A stretch of DNA of 64,000 nucleotides from assembly GCA_938035945.1 (NCBI GenBank), contig CALHOU010000048.1, positions 1 through 64,000 on the forward strand, given 5' to 3'. How positions within the stretch are numbered: position 1 is the first letter of the stretch; every line of letters begins with the position of its first letter. Under the pieces are notes generated by a model. That model was not told the origin of the DNA. It was given only the letters and a program-made list of their open reading frames with translations, and did not search any database. Both the position numbers and the translations under genes were made by a program. This document shows positions 27,469-35,996 of the stretch, piece by piece. This stretch comes from an uncultured Granulosicoccaceae bacterium (GTDB taxonomy: Bacteria; Pseudomonadota; Gammaproteobacteria; Granulosicoccales; Granulosicoccaceae).

Positions 27469-27798
27469 TTACTTCTTCTTTGCAGCAATGGCCGCAATCT
27501 TTGCTTTTGCAACCCATTCACTTAAAACACCAGAGTCTTCCAATACCTCTTCAGGAACTTCGTAGTAAGGCATGCCCGCGCCTTTTCCACCAGGGAATTT
27601 GGCCATGCCTAGCTCTTTAAAGTCCTCGATGTTGCTCGGGCCCACGCGTAGGTAGAAAATACTTTTGGAGCTGATGCAGGAGCAAAAAACGTCATCCACA
27701 TAGATACCAATTCCACCGAACATTTTTCGCGTAGTGATCTCACCTGAGTCGACTAATTGTTCGAGCACATACTCGGCAATTTCAGGATCGGTCGTCAC
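27469..27798 (-). CDS. TfoX N-terminal domain protein
   Basis: A 109-residue protein that consists only of the TfoX N-terminal domain (TRKMFGGIGIYVDDVFC is the clearest block). It ends in an Ala/Lys-rich tail. Full-length TfoX/Sxy is a competence activator with a second C-terminal domain, which is missing here. Stand-alone copies are common and their role is unknown, so competence should not be assumed. It is convergent with the MarR gene. Confidence 0.85.
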   Translation of the reverse strand: MTTDPEIAEYVLEQLVDSGEITTRKMFGGIGIYVDDVFCSCISSKSIFYLRVGPSNIEDFKELGMAKFPGGKGAGMPYYEVPEEVLEDSGVLSEWVAKAKIAAIAAKKK

Positions 27799-27964
27799 GA
27801 TTTCTCCACAAGGCTGACTGGCTATAAAACTACACGAACAACCGTAGTCTCTTCAATAGCCTTACTGCTGTTTTAATCTAAATTTATTAGGTAATTGCTA
27901 AAAGCCTTGAAAATCGGATCAGGTACAATACAACTGAAAGCAACTATAAATTGAGGAGCACAAG

Positions 27965-28951
27965 ATGCTAAAAATTGGAATTCTATCTACTGCAAAAATT
28001 GGTCGTGAGCATCTTATCCCGGCAATACAAGCCGCCAGCAACGCAAGCCTCGCCGGAATCGCTTCGCGTAAACTCAGCAGTGCGAAAAAACTAGCCGAAC
28101 AAACTGGCGCACCACTGAGCTTCGGCTCCTACGAAGATATGCTTGCATCCGATGAGATTGATGCCGTTTACATCCCCTTGCCAACATCGCACCATGTGGA
28201 ATGGAGTATCAAGGCAGCCAACGCGGGTAAGCATGTGTTGTGCGAGAAACCGATCGCCTTAAAAGCTACAGATATCAAAAAAATAATCGCAGCGCGCGAT
28301 AAAAATAATGTTCTCGTTTCTGAAGCGTTCATGGTGACCTACCACCCGCAGTGGCACAAAGTTCGCGACCTGCTCGCTAAGGGCACCATTGGCAAGCTTC
28401 GTCACATAGATGGCTCCTTTGCCTATTTCAATACTGATCCAAAAAATATGCGTAACCGCCCAGAACTCGGTGGCGGAGCTCTTCCAGATATTGGAGTTTA
28501 CCCAACAGTTACGGCACGCTTTGCCACCGGTTTGGAACCAACCCGTGTTCAGGCCAATGTCGATTTCGATCCAAAAATGAACACCGACCGATACGCCAAT
28601 GTCGAAGCTGAATTTCCCGGGTTTAATATGACCTTCTATGTGTCAACACAAATGGGCAATCGTCAATCTATGGTATTTCATGGTGATAAAGGCTTTATCG
28701 AACTAAGCGCACCCTTCAACTCCAATTTATACGAAGGCGATGAAGTTCGAGTGCATAATAGCGCTCACAACGAAACCCGGACTTATCGTTACACCGGTCT
28801 TAATCAATACGTTCTTGAAATAGAAGCCTTCGCAAAAGCGGCAGCCGGCAAAAAACAAACAATATTTTCATTGGAAGAGTCTGTGCTCAATCAAAAAGTG
28901 ATTGATGCTATTTACAAGGCTGGTAAATCAGGTCGATGGCAAAAGGTGTAG
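27965..28951 (+). CDS. Gfo/Idh/MocA-family NAD(P)-dependent oxidoreductase
   Basis: A 328-residue two-domain dehydrogenase. The Rossmann part begins KIGILSTAKIGREHL, with PLPTSHHVEW and HVLCEKPIAL (the EKP motif, whose Lys is catalytic). The C-terminal alpha/beta domain includes GGGALPDIGVYP, where the Asp and a nearby His/Tyr complete the site. It probably oxidises a sugar or cyclitol, or reduces the reverse substrate. GAGGAG lies six bases before the start. It stands alone, so no pathway can be read from context. Confidence 0.9.
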   Translation: MLKIGILSTAKIGREHLIPAIQAASNASLAGIASRKLSSAKKLAEQTGAPLSFGSYEDMLASDEIDAVYIPLPTSHHVEWSIKAANAGKHVLCEKPIALKATDIKKIIAARDKNNVLVSEAFMVTYHPQWHKVRDLLAKGTIGKLRHIDGSFAYFNTDPKNMRNRPELGGGALPDIGVYPTVTARFATGLEPTRVQANVDFDPKMNTDRYANVEAEFPGFNMTFYVSTQMGNRQSMVFHGDKGFIELSAPFNSNLYEGDEVRVHNSAHNETRTYRYTGLNQYVLEIEAFAKAAAGKKQTIFSLEESVLNQKVIDAIYKAGKSGRWQKV

Positions 28952-28982
28952 TTCGTAATGCGCTAGGGTGTCGCTGTACACC

Positions 28983-29369
28983 CTAGCCTTCGATTTTTTG
29001 GTGGAAGTAATAACATAAGCCATCAGGTGCGATAACAAAAAACACCTCGAATTTCTTACCATCGCGCTCATCAATTCTTAAACTATCGATTGTTAGCCCG
29101 TTATTTTCTAATTCAGTTTTCGCTCTTTTAATATCACTGACTAATATAGCTGCACCATCCTGACTGGCATCTGCGCCGTTGACACAAAACCCGATTTTTA
29201 CTCCATCGCGTTCTAATACAACACTGGACAATGCATCATCGGTGCGCTGAATTTCGTTCATCCCGAACGACTTTCGATACCAATCTGATGCAATCTGAAT
29301 ATTTTGCACAGGCAGGGTTAGCACATTATCCTGATAAGGGTGAGCTGCTAAGAAAAGTGGTTGTTCCAT
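28983..29369 (-). CDS. VOC/glyoxalase-family protein
   Basis: A 128-residue single VOC domain: LTLPVQNIQIASDWYRKSFGM at the start, a central SSVVLERDGVKIGF strand, a second unit around ILVSDIKRAKTEL, and PDGLCYYFHQ at the end. It may be a small metal enzyme or a resistance/binding protein; the substrate is unknown. I chose ATG 29369; a TTG four codons upstream is in frame but has no better ribosome site. Confidence 0.8.
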   Translation of the reverse strand: MEQPLFLAAHPYQDNVLTLPVQNIQIASDWYRKSFGMNEIQRTDDALSSVVLERDGVKIGFCVNGADASQDGAAILVSDIKRAKTELENNGLTIDSLRIDERDGKKFEVFFVIAPDGLCYYFHQKIEG

Positions 29370-29706
29370 TGTTGCATCCAATTGAATTTCAACCGGTCAC
29401 GATAATTCTATCGCATTCCGAACAGGCCGGTAGGCAGTATCATTCGACAAAAAATTTACATCATTATCATATACAGAATGTACAGCGATTACAGCGATGG
29501 ACTTACGCTGCCCGAGTCAGATAGCCAGATATAAATGGCGACTGGTTGCTGGCTTTGCTGTGAGATTTATCGTACGGGCAATTGCGAAATCCGGCAACGA
29601 TGAAATGTAATTTTTAACATTAACTTATTAAACGAACAGGTTTGGCGTAGGTACATTTACGTAACAAAGTGAATTATTTTAAGTAGATTCACTTACCCGT
29701 TGCAGT
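29370..29706. other. Non-coding gap of 337 bases
   Basis: No convincing gene. The left part should hold the promoter of the VOC gene. A hairpin at 29667-29694 follows the end of the membrane protein gene on the minus strand. Open frames here on the plus strand are short and antisense to the VOC gene. Confidence 0.6.
29667..29694 (-). terminator. Weak hairpin after the 29.7-kb membrane protein gene
   Basis: AAGTGAAT (29667-29674) is the exact complement of ATTCACTT (29687-29694), with a 12-base AT-rich loop. Read on the minus strand it lies 12 bases past the stop and is followed by TTGTTAC, a poor T-tract. It may be a weak terminator. Confidence 0.35.
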
Positions 29707-30114
29707 TCAGTTATTCACTTCTACACTCTGTTTGCTGGCGTAATCATGAGGCGTGATTTGATTCGGTGAGGGGTCGCTTACTGTGTTTTTTCGCCTTAAT
29801 ACGGTTTCGTAAACGGCTAGCGCGATACAGACCGACAATGTAATAAGTGCCCGATGCACTTGATTGGTCTCTACGCATCCGAATTTGGCAAAACCAAAAT
29901 AGAATGCCAGGACAGATACCACTATGGGAAGCCAAACCATTGCAGGTTTTACGGTTAATCGAGAAAATACGGCGTAGAACGCAAGTACAAAACTTAGACC
30001 GTAGGCAATAGGGAGAGCTAAATACTCCAAGCCTGATGTACCGGCGCAGGCAACCGCGTTGGTTGAGTAAAACAGTAAAGATGCGGTCAAACACCGAACA
30101 TGCAAGATGTTCAT
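29707..30114 (-). CDS. Hypothetical membrane protein
   Basis: A 135-residue protein not recognised as any family. The first 22 residues (ending STNAVACAG) may be a signal peptide or first membrane segment. Three more hydrophobic stretches follow (near 28-50, 56-76 and 88-104), then a polar C-terminal tail of about 30 residues. Two Cys (in ACAG and FGCVET) are on loops that would be outside. It is followed on the same strand by the gap at 29.4-29.7 kb and preceded by another small exported protein. Confidence 0.6.
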   Translation of the reverse strand: MNILHVRCLTASLLFYSTNAVACAGTSGLEYLALPIAYGLSFVLAFYAVFSRLTVKPAMVWLPIVVSVLAFYFGFAKFGCVETNQVHRALITLSVCIALAVYETVLRRKNTVSDPSPNQITPHDYASKQSVEVNN

Positions 30115-30168
30115 CTAAGTCCATTTCTCATAGAACACGTCTTTTTTTAATTAAAATCTATTTTCAAT

Positions 30169-30489
30169 TCACTTGCTGGCTATCCGTTTACCAGCGAAGC
30201 GGTATTTCGGACTTATAAAATAACGTTTGTTCGCATCCAGAAAAACTGTGTCGCCAGTTTGCACTGAGGCAATCGCGGGCAGCTCAACGGTAATTCGGCG
30301 GCCATCTTTCAATTCGCAAATTAGAACACCGGTGTTACCGGTTGCACCAGATCGAGAGGTTCTGGATGTGACTTCAGCCTCAACCCGATACGTTGGACCT
30401 GCTGGGATCATCGTGATCAAGTAACCGCTAGAGAGCAGACCAAAAACCAGAGCGAAGAACGCGATTCTAAATCCGTTACTCAATCTCAT
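30169..30489 (-). CDS. Hypothetical single-pass or secreted small protein
   Basis: A 106-residue protein. An N-terminal hydrophobic segment (about residues 8-28) anchors or exports it. The rest is a short beta-rich domain: YRVEAEVTSRT, then GVLICELKDGRRITVELP and GDTVFLDANKRYF. This looks like a small OB- or SH3-like barrel, but no family was recognised. It is 55 bases upstream of, and on the same strand as, the membrane protein at 29.7 kb; a joint transcript is possible. Confidence 0.6.
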   Translation of the reverse strand: MRLSNGFRIAFFALVFGLLSSGYLITMIPAGPTYRVEAEVTSRTSRSGATGNTGVLICELKDGRRITVELPAIASVQTGDTVFLDANKRYFISPKYRFAGKRIASK

Positions 30490-30606
30490 ATCGACACATT
30501 ATTCTAGAGCTGTACTTATTAAGTGGAGCCTGAATAGATCAATTCAAGCTAGATAAAACGGAACTGGCCACCTGATCACACAAATTCGGGCAACGTTAAT
30601 AGGTAT

Positions 30607-30618
30607 ACTGTCCCCGGA
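30607..30618. repeat. Copy of the REP core ACTGTCCCCGGA
   Basis: The 12 bases ACTGTCCCCGGA are identical to part of the right arm of the large inverted repeat at 58.6 kb. Here the copy stands alone, 12 bases before the start of the HAD gene. It could be a degenerate REP half-site. Confidence 0.4.
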
Positions 30619-30629
30619 ATTAGTAACAG

Positions 30630-31241
30630 TTGGAATGTGCCATCGACACGCTACGCTCTAAAACTCATTGGTTGTTTGATATGGATGGCACCTTGACGCA
30701 TGCTATTCATGATTTCGATGCTATGCGTAAAGACTTAAAGCTGCCTGCGGGCAAACCCATTTTGGAATCAATTGCTGACTTGCCTGAAGATGAAGCAATA
30801 AAGATTAATCAGCAGCTTGATGATATGGAATATGACATCGCAGACAAAGCAACTGCGCAACCTCATGCCGAAGAGTTACTGTTGTTGCTAGAAAAGAACG
30901 GTTGCAAGTTGGGCATAGTCACCAGAAATGGACATGGCATCGCCAAAGCCACTTTAAAAGCGTGTGGGCTCGATGCGTTCTTTACGTCGCAGTCTATTAT
31001 CAGTCGGGATTGTGCCTGCCCCAAGCCTGCGCCCGATGGTGTGCAGCTATTGTTGTCCAGATGGTCTGTAAACGCAGACTCATCAGTTATGGTAGGCGAC
31101 TACTTGTTTGATTTAGAAGCTGGCAAACGTGCTGGCGCAAGCACGGTTCACTTAGATGTAAATGGTGAGTTCGCGTTTCCAGAATTCACCGACTACGGCG
31201 TAACCTCACTACAAACCTTGGCGGCGCTTTGGTACGAATAA
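30630..31241 (+). CDS. HAD-superfamily phosphatase
   Basis: A 203-residue HAD hydrolase. All four motifs are present: FDMDGTLT (nucleophile Asp), IVTRNG (Thr), KPAPDG (Lys) and VGDYLFDLEAG (metal Asp pair). A helical cap lies between about residues 25 and 80. It resembles small phosphoglycolate/sugar-phosphate phosphatases; substrate unknown. In-frame stops lie just upstream, so it must start at TTG 30630 or later; the motif I distance from the start fits. Its end overlaps the convergent hydrolase gene by 33 bases. Confidence 0.88.
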   Translation: MECAIDTLRSKTHWLFDMDGTLTHAIHDFDAMRKDLKLPAGKPILESIADLPEDEAIKINQQLDDMEYDIADKATAQPHAEELLLLLEKNGCKLGIVTRNGHGIAKATLKACGLDAFFTSQSIISRDCACPKPAPDGVQLLLSRWSVNADSSVMVGDYLFDLEAGKRAGASTVHLDVNGEFAFPEFTDYGVTSLQTLAALWYE

Positions 31242-32717
31242 AGCCAGCAGCAATACCAATAAGTGCAACGCACCGCCACCACCGGTGGATACGCTTTGCA
31301 TAACATCTGTCGGTGTGTCATTGGTGTTAGTACCACTCGCTGCCTGAATATTCGCTTGGTGCGAAGCAATCGCAAAGTCCACACTCTCACCAATACTTTG
31401 TGCCACCAATGCGCGGCTTGCCGAATCGCCTGAGAAGCACAGATCAGCAACATTAGGGTTAATACAAACATCCAGCGCGTGCTGACCCTGCTGTATTAGA
31501 TGCAGTTCAGACGCAGGCTCGGTCGCATTCGAGCAATTAATCACATCACGTAGCTCGGTGGCATTACCAATCTCTTGATTAACTTCGGCCAGTGTTCTAT
31601 CGGCTAAGGCATCACACAGTCGTACCGCTTGTCGCGCTTCGACTAACTCATCGGCAGAGCCCTGCACGATGAACATCGGTGGCCAATCACCTCCTTCACT
31701 CGCCACACGAGCTGGAAAACTGTTTTCACCCACAAGCGGTAGCGACACTGACGCGTTTTCAGGAGACGTACCCACTACCCGTTCTAAAATGCTCAAGCCC
31801 TGCGGATTGGTATACGCATTGGATTGTACGCGTTGCAAGAAGTCGGTAAAGTCAGTCGGTGGATACATCAACACAGCGCCACTAACAGCGCTCGGTCGGT
31901 TAACGGCTAAGGACAAAGCCAAATGCCCGCCGGCAGATTGCCCAAAGACCAACGGGGTTCCACTACTGCCATATTGTGATGCGTTGTCTAATACCCAATC
32001 CAGAGCTGCATTGGCATCTTGCACTATCTCATTAAAGTCGGCCTGATTGCAGGCGGCACTGGAATCCGTGTCGTCCAACAGACGATAAAACGGTGAATAA
32101 ACGACAAAGCCTGCATCAACAAATTGCGGCACAGTAAGTTCTAAGCCGAGATAGCCAAATGATCGGCTAGTCCAACTACCACCATGCAAAGCAATCATGG
32201 AACGCTGACCAGAGGCAGTTGGGTGTTTTTTGTAAATACGCATTTCAAGATCACAACGACCACGCGCTGTTTGCACTTGCCGGTAAATCAATCGTTGCAT
32301 GTAAGGCTGACTTAAACCCGCTAAAGAACGCGCGCCAAGATCGAGTCTATTACCTGGGTTTAGCGTCCAGGAATCTGTCCTAATACCCACGCCGTTACCC
32401 AGCTCGGCTCGATTACTGGCAGAGGCACAATAGTCTTCAAATCGCGTACGGCTATAAGTGAGTGGTGATGTGCACTGATCATCGCTAAACCATGCGCCAG
32501 CATCACCGTCAGGTTCAATGGCATTACACTGCCCGTTTACCACTTGATAGAGTGGCTCAATGCTCATGTCGGCGAGTTCACGCTCGGCCAGATTACAAAC
32601 CAATTGATTGCCGAGTAAATCAGTTACCGTGTCCGATTGCGCGACAGCGGTATTAAAAAAACCAAGCCCGAAAAGAAGGGGTAATAGTTTTCGCAAGCTT
32701 GGTCTACTGATTTTCAA
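31209..32717 (-). CDS. Secreted alpha/beta hydrolase with GlyGly-CTERM-like tail
   Basis: A 502-residue exported hydrolase. The signal peptide ends near FFNTAVAQS. The catalytic core has the HGGSW oxyanion motif, nucleophile GQSAGG, an Asp in QGSADELV and His in QQGQHALD. It resembles carboxylesterase/lipase family members. The C-terminus is STGGGGALHLLVLLLALF followed by basic PKRR. That Gly-rich, single-helix, basic ending is the GlyGly-CTERM pattern, which rhombosortases cleave during export through the type II system. Start is TTG 32717, with GGAGAG six or so bases upstream. The N-terminal 130 residues contain many Cys and may form a disulfide-bonded domain. Confidence 0.85.
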   Translation of the reverse strand: MKISRPSLRKLLPLLFGLGFFNTAVAQSDTVTDLLGNQLVCNLAERELADMSIEPLYQVVNGQCNAIEPDGDAGAWFSDDQCTSPLTYSRTRFEDYCASASNRAELGNGVGIRTDSWTLNPGNRLDLGARSLAGLSQPYMQRLIYRQVQTARGRCDLEMRIYKKHPTASGQRSMIALHGGSWTSRSFGYLGLELTVPQFVDAGFVVYSPFYRLLDDTDSSAACNQADFNEIVQDANAALDWVLDNASQYGSSGTPLVFGQSAGGHLALSLAVNRPSAVSGAVLMYPPTDFTDFLQRVQSNAYTNPQGLSILERVVGTSPENASVSLPLVGENSFPARVASEGGDWPPMFIVQGSADELVEARQAVRLCDALADRTLAEVNQEIGNATELRDVINCSNATEPASELHLIQQGQHALDVCINPNVADLCFSGDSASRALVAQSIGESVDFAIASHQANIQAASGTNTNDTPTDVMQSVSTGGGGALHLLVLLLALFVPKRRQGL

Positions 32718-32747
32718 ATGTAACTCTCTCCATTATTGAGCTAATTA

Positions 32748-34283
32748 TTATTGTGCTGGGCGGGCAGTCAATACAACCACTTTTACACCATTGGCTTGTG
32801 CTTGCGACATACGACGGCCAGTATCAATCATTCTTGTTTCACCGGGCCCAAGCACACCTGTTACGTTTGACGTGGTATTCGAACCGTTCATTGTTACGCC
32901 AAGCTTAATACCGGTCATGGGCCGAGAGGTTTTATTGATTAGCTGAAATACAAACGTACCCTTCTTCGACAAACCTCGATTCACTTCAACGTAGTTGCTG
33001 GGGTTGTCACCAAGATCCAGTGCCAGCAGTGCATCCGTGGCCTTTTCCCCGACTTCACCTTTTGATTGTGAGGCGGCCGATAAATATTTCTTTGCTTCAC
33101 CTACGTTACCAGCATCTCTTTCAATAATGCCTAATCCGTATTGCGCATCGGCGACCGGCAGTAATTTCATGCTGTTTTTATAGTCGGTTCTTGCAGCTCT
33201 GATATCACCGTTTTTCTGATTCACCTGACCACGACGAACGTGGTAGTAGAAAAAATTCGGGTTTAACTTGATGGCGTTGTTGAAGTAACTTTTCGCCGCT
33301 TTGTAGTTATTGGTTTCAATAGCCAAGTCACCCAAAAACGATTGAAAGTGACCTTCACGTGGTTCTATCTTTATGGCTTGCTTAGTTAAGGACACGGCTT
33401 CGCGCAATTTCTTATCCTTAGCTGCCTTTTGCGCTTGGGCAAATTTTTCATAAGCTGGCGCTGACTTTTTAAGCCGAGACATGGCTTTGTCAAAACGCGC
33501 TTTGCCTCTGTCACCACCAGCTGGCAGTGTTGCGGCGGTTGCACGATTTTTATTAACACGCTCTTGTGAAGGCGGATGGCTCGCGAACAAGTTAGACAGA
33601 AAATCGGAACGGCGTCCTTGCGAGAGCCGCACAAAGGTTTGTTGTAAATCAACGGCGCCTTGCGGGTCGTAGCCAGCTTTGGACATATATCGCATGCCAT
33701 AAAGGTCTGACTCTAGTTCGGCGTTTCGACCGTATTTTTGATTAGCCAATTGCGCAGCAATCGCAGAACCGGTTTGTGCTGCTTGCCCGTAACCTTTTCG
33801 ACTACCAGCAACGGTTGCGGCGATAACCGCACCTTGTAGTAACACACCCCGCGACTGACCACGCGCACCATGCTTGGCCGCGGAGTGAACAATCTCGTGC
33901 GCTAACACGGCACTGAGTTCTGCCTCATCTTTAAGCTCAAGTAGCAGTCCTCGATTAATCGAAATCTTACCGCCAGGTAATGCCCATGCATTAGGCGTGG
34001 AATCGTTAAGCACATGAAACTCATATGGCAGTTTGCGATCGCTTTGCGCGGCCAGCTTCGCACCAACTCTTTTCACATAGGCATCGACACCTGGGTCGGC
34101 TGTGTAATCACCACCCTGAGATTGACGCAATGGCAAATAATTTTGTTTGCCAACGTTGAGTTCCCAATCCTCACCAACGAGCAGCAATTCATTTTTACCC
34201 GTGACTGGATTCGTTGCGCAAGCACTCATAACCAAAGTGGTTACCAGCACCAACGCTAACTTGTTAAATGTGGTTACTTTCAT
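32748..34283 (-). CDS. M48 metalloprotease lipoprotein with TPR repeats
   Basis: A 511-residue outer-membrane-type lipoprotein. The lipobox is LVMSAC. The zinc site is HEIVH near residue 129, with the third ligand Glu in ELESD near 188. TPR-like helices run from about 265 to 400 (EPREGHFQSFLGDLA, NPNFFYYHVRRGQ), and the last 90 residues are a beta-rich unknown domain. This order matches the BepA/LoiP-type periplasmic quality-control proteases. It probably degrades or helps fold outer-membrane proteins. It lies 30 bases upstream of the GlyGly-CTERM hydrolase on the same strand. Confidence 0.9.
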   Translation of the reverse strand: MKVTTFNKLALVLVTTLVMSACATNPVTGKNELLLVGEDWELNVGKQNYLPLRQSQGGDYTADPGVDAYVKRVGAKLAAQSDRKLPYEFHVLNDSTPNAWALPGGKISINRGLLLELKDEAELSAVLAHEIVHSAAKHGARGQSRGVLLQGAVIAATVAGSRKGYGQAAQTGSAIAAQLANQKYGRNAELESDLYGMRYMSKAGYDPQGAVDLQQTFVRLSQGRRSDFLSNLFASHPPSQERVNKNRATAATLPAGGDRGKARFDKAMSRLKKSAPAYEKFAQAQKAAKDKKLREAVSLTKQAIKIEPREGHFQSFLGDLAIETNNYKAAKSYFNNAIKLNPNFFYYHVRRGQVNQKNGDIRAARTDYKNSMKLLPVADAQYGLGIIERDAGNVGEAKKYLSAASQSKGEVGEKATDALLALDLGDNPSNYVEVNRGLSKKGTFVFQLINKTSRPMTGIKLGVTMNGSNTTSNVTGVLGPGETRMIDTGRRMSQAQANGVKVVVLTARPAQ

Positions 34284-34378
34284 AAGTACGTCGTCCTCAC
34301 AATGCTCAGTAAAAATACACGCAGTAAAAATCAGGCAGTGACAATCGTCTGTAAAAAATAGCCTGTCAGAATTTAAAT

Positions 34379-34407
34379 ATCGGCGAAAACAATGCAGAAA
34401 CGCCGAT
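34379..34407 (-). terminator. Hairpin after slyD
   Basis: ATCGGCG (34379-34385) and CGCCGAT (34401-34407) form a perfect seven-pair stem around a 15-base loop. It begins 12 bases after the slyD stop on the minus strand and is followed there by ATTTAAATT. Probably a terminator, although the T-tract is mixed with A. Confidence 0.5.
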
Positions 34408-34418
34408 CTAATGTTACA

Positions 34419-34916
34419 TCAATGCTGGTGTCCACCCGGTCCGTGAGCGTGACCATGTGCAATTTCTTCCTCACTTGCATCACGAACCGACACAATTTTC
34501 ACATCAAAAGTGAGGTCTTTTCCAGCAAGTGGGTGGTTTGCGTCGACATCGAGGTTGAATTTACCTACTTTGACAATTGTGCCTGGGGAACCGCCACGCT
34601 CACCTTGCAAATTGATCACTTGCCCGACACGGAACTTTTGCTTCTTACCACCGTCAATTTGTTTAATCGGTATGCGCTGTTTTCGGTCATCGTAATAACG
34701 CCCATAGGCCCTACCGGAAGGGATTGTGACGGAAAAGTCTTCGCCTTCCTTCTTATTCAGGAATGCTTCCTGCAATGAAGCCAATACGGTGTTCTGCCCG
34801 TACAGAAACAGCAAGGGGTCGCCGGCGTCAGAAGACTCAATTTTATCGGCGGCGTCGTCATACAGATCGTAGTGGAAAGAAACTACCTTCCCGGGACCGA
34901 CAGTACTATCAGACAT
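34419..34916 (-). CDS. slyD: SlyD-type peptidyl-prolyl isomerase
   Basis: A 165-residue cytoplasmic FKBP-type isomerase and chaperone. The FKBP half (SFHYDLYDD, GDPLLFLYG) is interrupted by the insert-in-flap region (YGRYYDDRKQ...VINLQGE), typical of SlyD. The conserved VDANHPLAGKDLTFDVKI block follows. The C-terminal tail HGHAHGPGGHQH is a short metal-binding His cluster (nickel handling in the family). ATG 34916 has GGAG upstream; a longer frame to 34973 exists but has no family support. Confidence 0.93.
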   Translation of the reverse strand: MSDSTVGPGKVVSFHYDLYDDAADKIESSDAGDPLLFLYGQNTVLASLQEAFLNKKEGEDFSVTIPSGRAYGRYYDDRKQRIPIKQIDGGKKQKFRVGQVINLQGERGGSPGTIVKVGKFNLDVDANHPLAGKDLTFDVKIVSVRDASEEEIAHGHAHGPGGHQH

Positions 34917-35045
34917 GGTTTCTCCGTTGTCATGAAGTTGGCGCGCTTTGTCACTTAAAAAGGACCCTGCCACACGCTAAAATTAAGTGCTCATGATAGC
35001 AATTGCAAAAGACAAACGGACTGCACAAAGACAATACAACGCAAA

Positions 35046-35996
35046 ATGACCAAGCCCAGCCGCATCAGCTTTACCTGCAGAGCCATTTTGGCTGCCGTGA
35101 TCCTACTGATCATTTCGGGCTGCACCAACAGTAAAATCGTGATTGGCCCACTGTATAACCGGCTCGACGATCAAATGCGAGACGAATTTCATAAGTTGGC
35201 CAAGTGGAACGACGATCAAATAGCGCACTTTGAATCGCGTGTTGGCACCTTCCACGTTTGGCACCGCCAAGAAGAATTACCAAAATATGCCGCCTTGTTA
35301 ACCGCCATTCATGCCTCCATCAGAAACCGTGGCACGACCAGTGCGGCCGATGTACGCAATTGGATTAATACGGCTGAAAAATTTTCGATTAATGCGCGTG
35401 TTTGTCATCCGGTTAATTTTTCTTATGACTTGATGCAAACGCTTAGCGATAAACAAGTCAATTTTATTGAAAAACGTTTTGCCAGTGAACGCAAAAAGAA
35501 CTTCACAAAATACCTCGACTCCACACCTGAAGAGCGGCGCAAAAGACGCGTAGACAATATCGTTAAATGGGCAGGACGCATTGGCTTTGATTTCAACAAC
35601 ACGCAAAAACGCATGTTAACTAAAGCCATGGCACAGCAAATCAGCTTGCGTCGCCAATACTACGCGTTGGTGGATGTATGGGCTAAAGACTTATTCATTA
35701 TTGCGCGTCAACAGGATGCGCCGGACTACGAACAAAAGATGCGAACTCAGGTTAATAAACTGTGGACACTACTCGAAAAAGCCCACAATGAAGAATGGAA
35801 AGCCAATCGCGAATTGTGGCGAGAGTTCGGCTACGAATTTGTACAAAGTCTTAGCCATGATCAAAGAATTCATGCAAGCAATTGGCTTGATAAAATGGGT
35901 GGTACCTTGCAGGACATTTCCAAAGACAAGCCATCATTCAAAGTCACTAACAATCCAGAACACGGCTGTATTGTCGGTCAACCTATCAGTGGATAG
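35046..35996 (+). CDS. DUF6279 lipoprotein
   Basis: A 316-residue lipoprotein. The N-terminal hydrophobic segment ends in LIISGC, the lipidation Cys. The rest is highly charged and helical (WNDDQIAHFESRV; TPEERRKRRVDN; LSHDQRIHASNWLDKM), with the DUF6279 look. It is probably an inner-face outer-membrane or periplasmic protein of unknown role. Its last 11 bases overlap the convergent dusC gene. Confidence 0.8.
   Translation: MTKPSRISFTCRAILAAVILLIISGCTNSKIVIGPLYNRLDDQMRDEFHKLAKWNDDQIAHFESRVGTFHVWHRQEELPKYAALLTAIHASIRNRGTTSAADVRNWINTAEKFSINARVCHPVNFSYDLMQTLSDKQVNFIEKRFASERKKNFTKYLDSTPEERRKRRVDNIVKWAGRIGFDFNNTQKRMLTKAMAQQISLRRQYYALVDVWAKDLFIIARQQDAPDYEQKMRTQVNKLWTLLEKAHNEEWKANRELWREFGYEFVQSLSHDQRIHASNWLDKMGGTLQDISKDKPSFKVTNNPEHGCIVGQPISG

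Noticed and set aside
27469-27798. Competence activator TfoX/Sxy
   Set aside because: Only the N-terminal domain is present. Stand-alone copies have no proven competence role.
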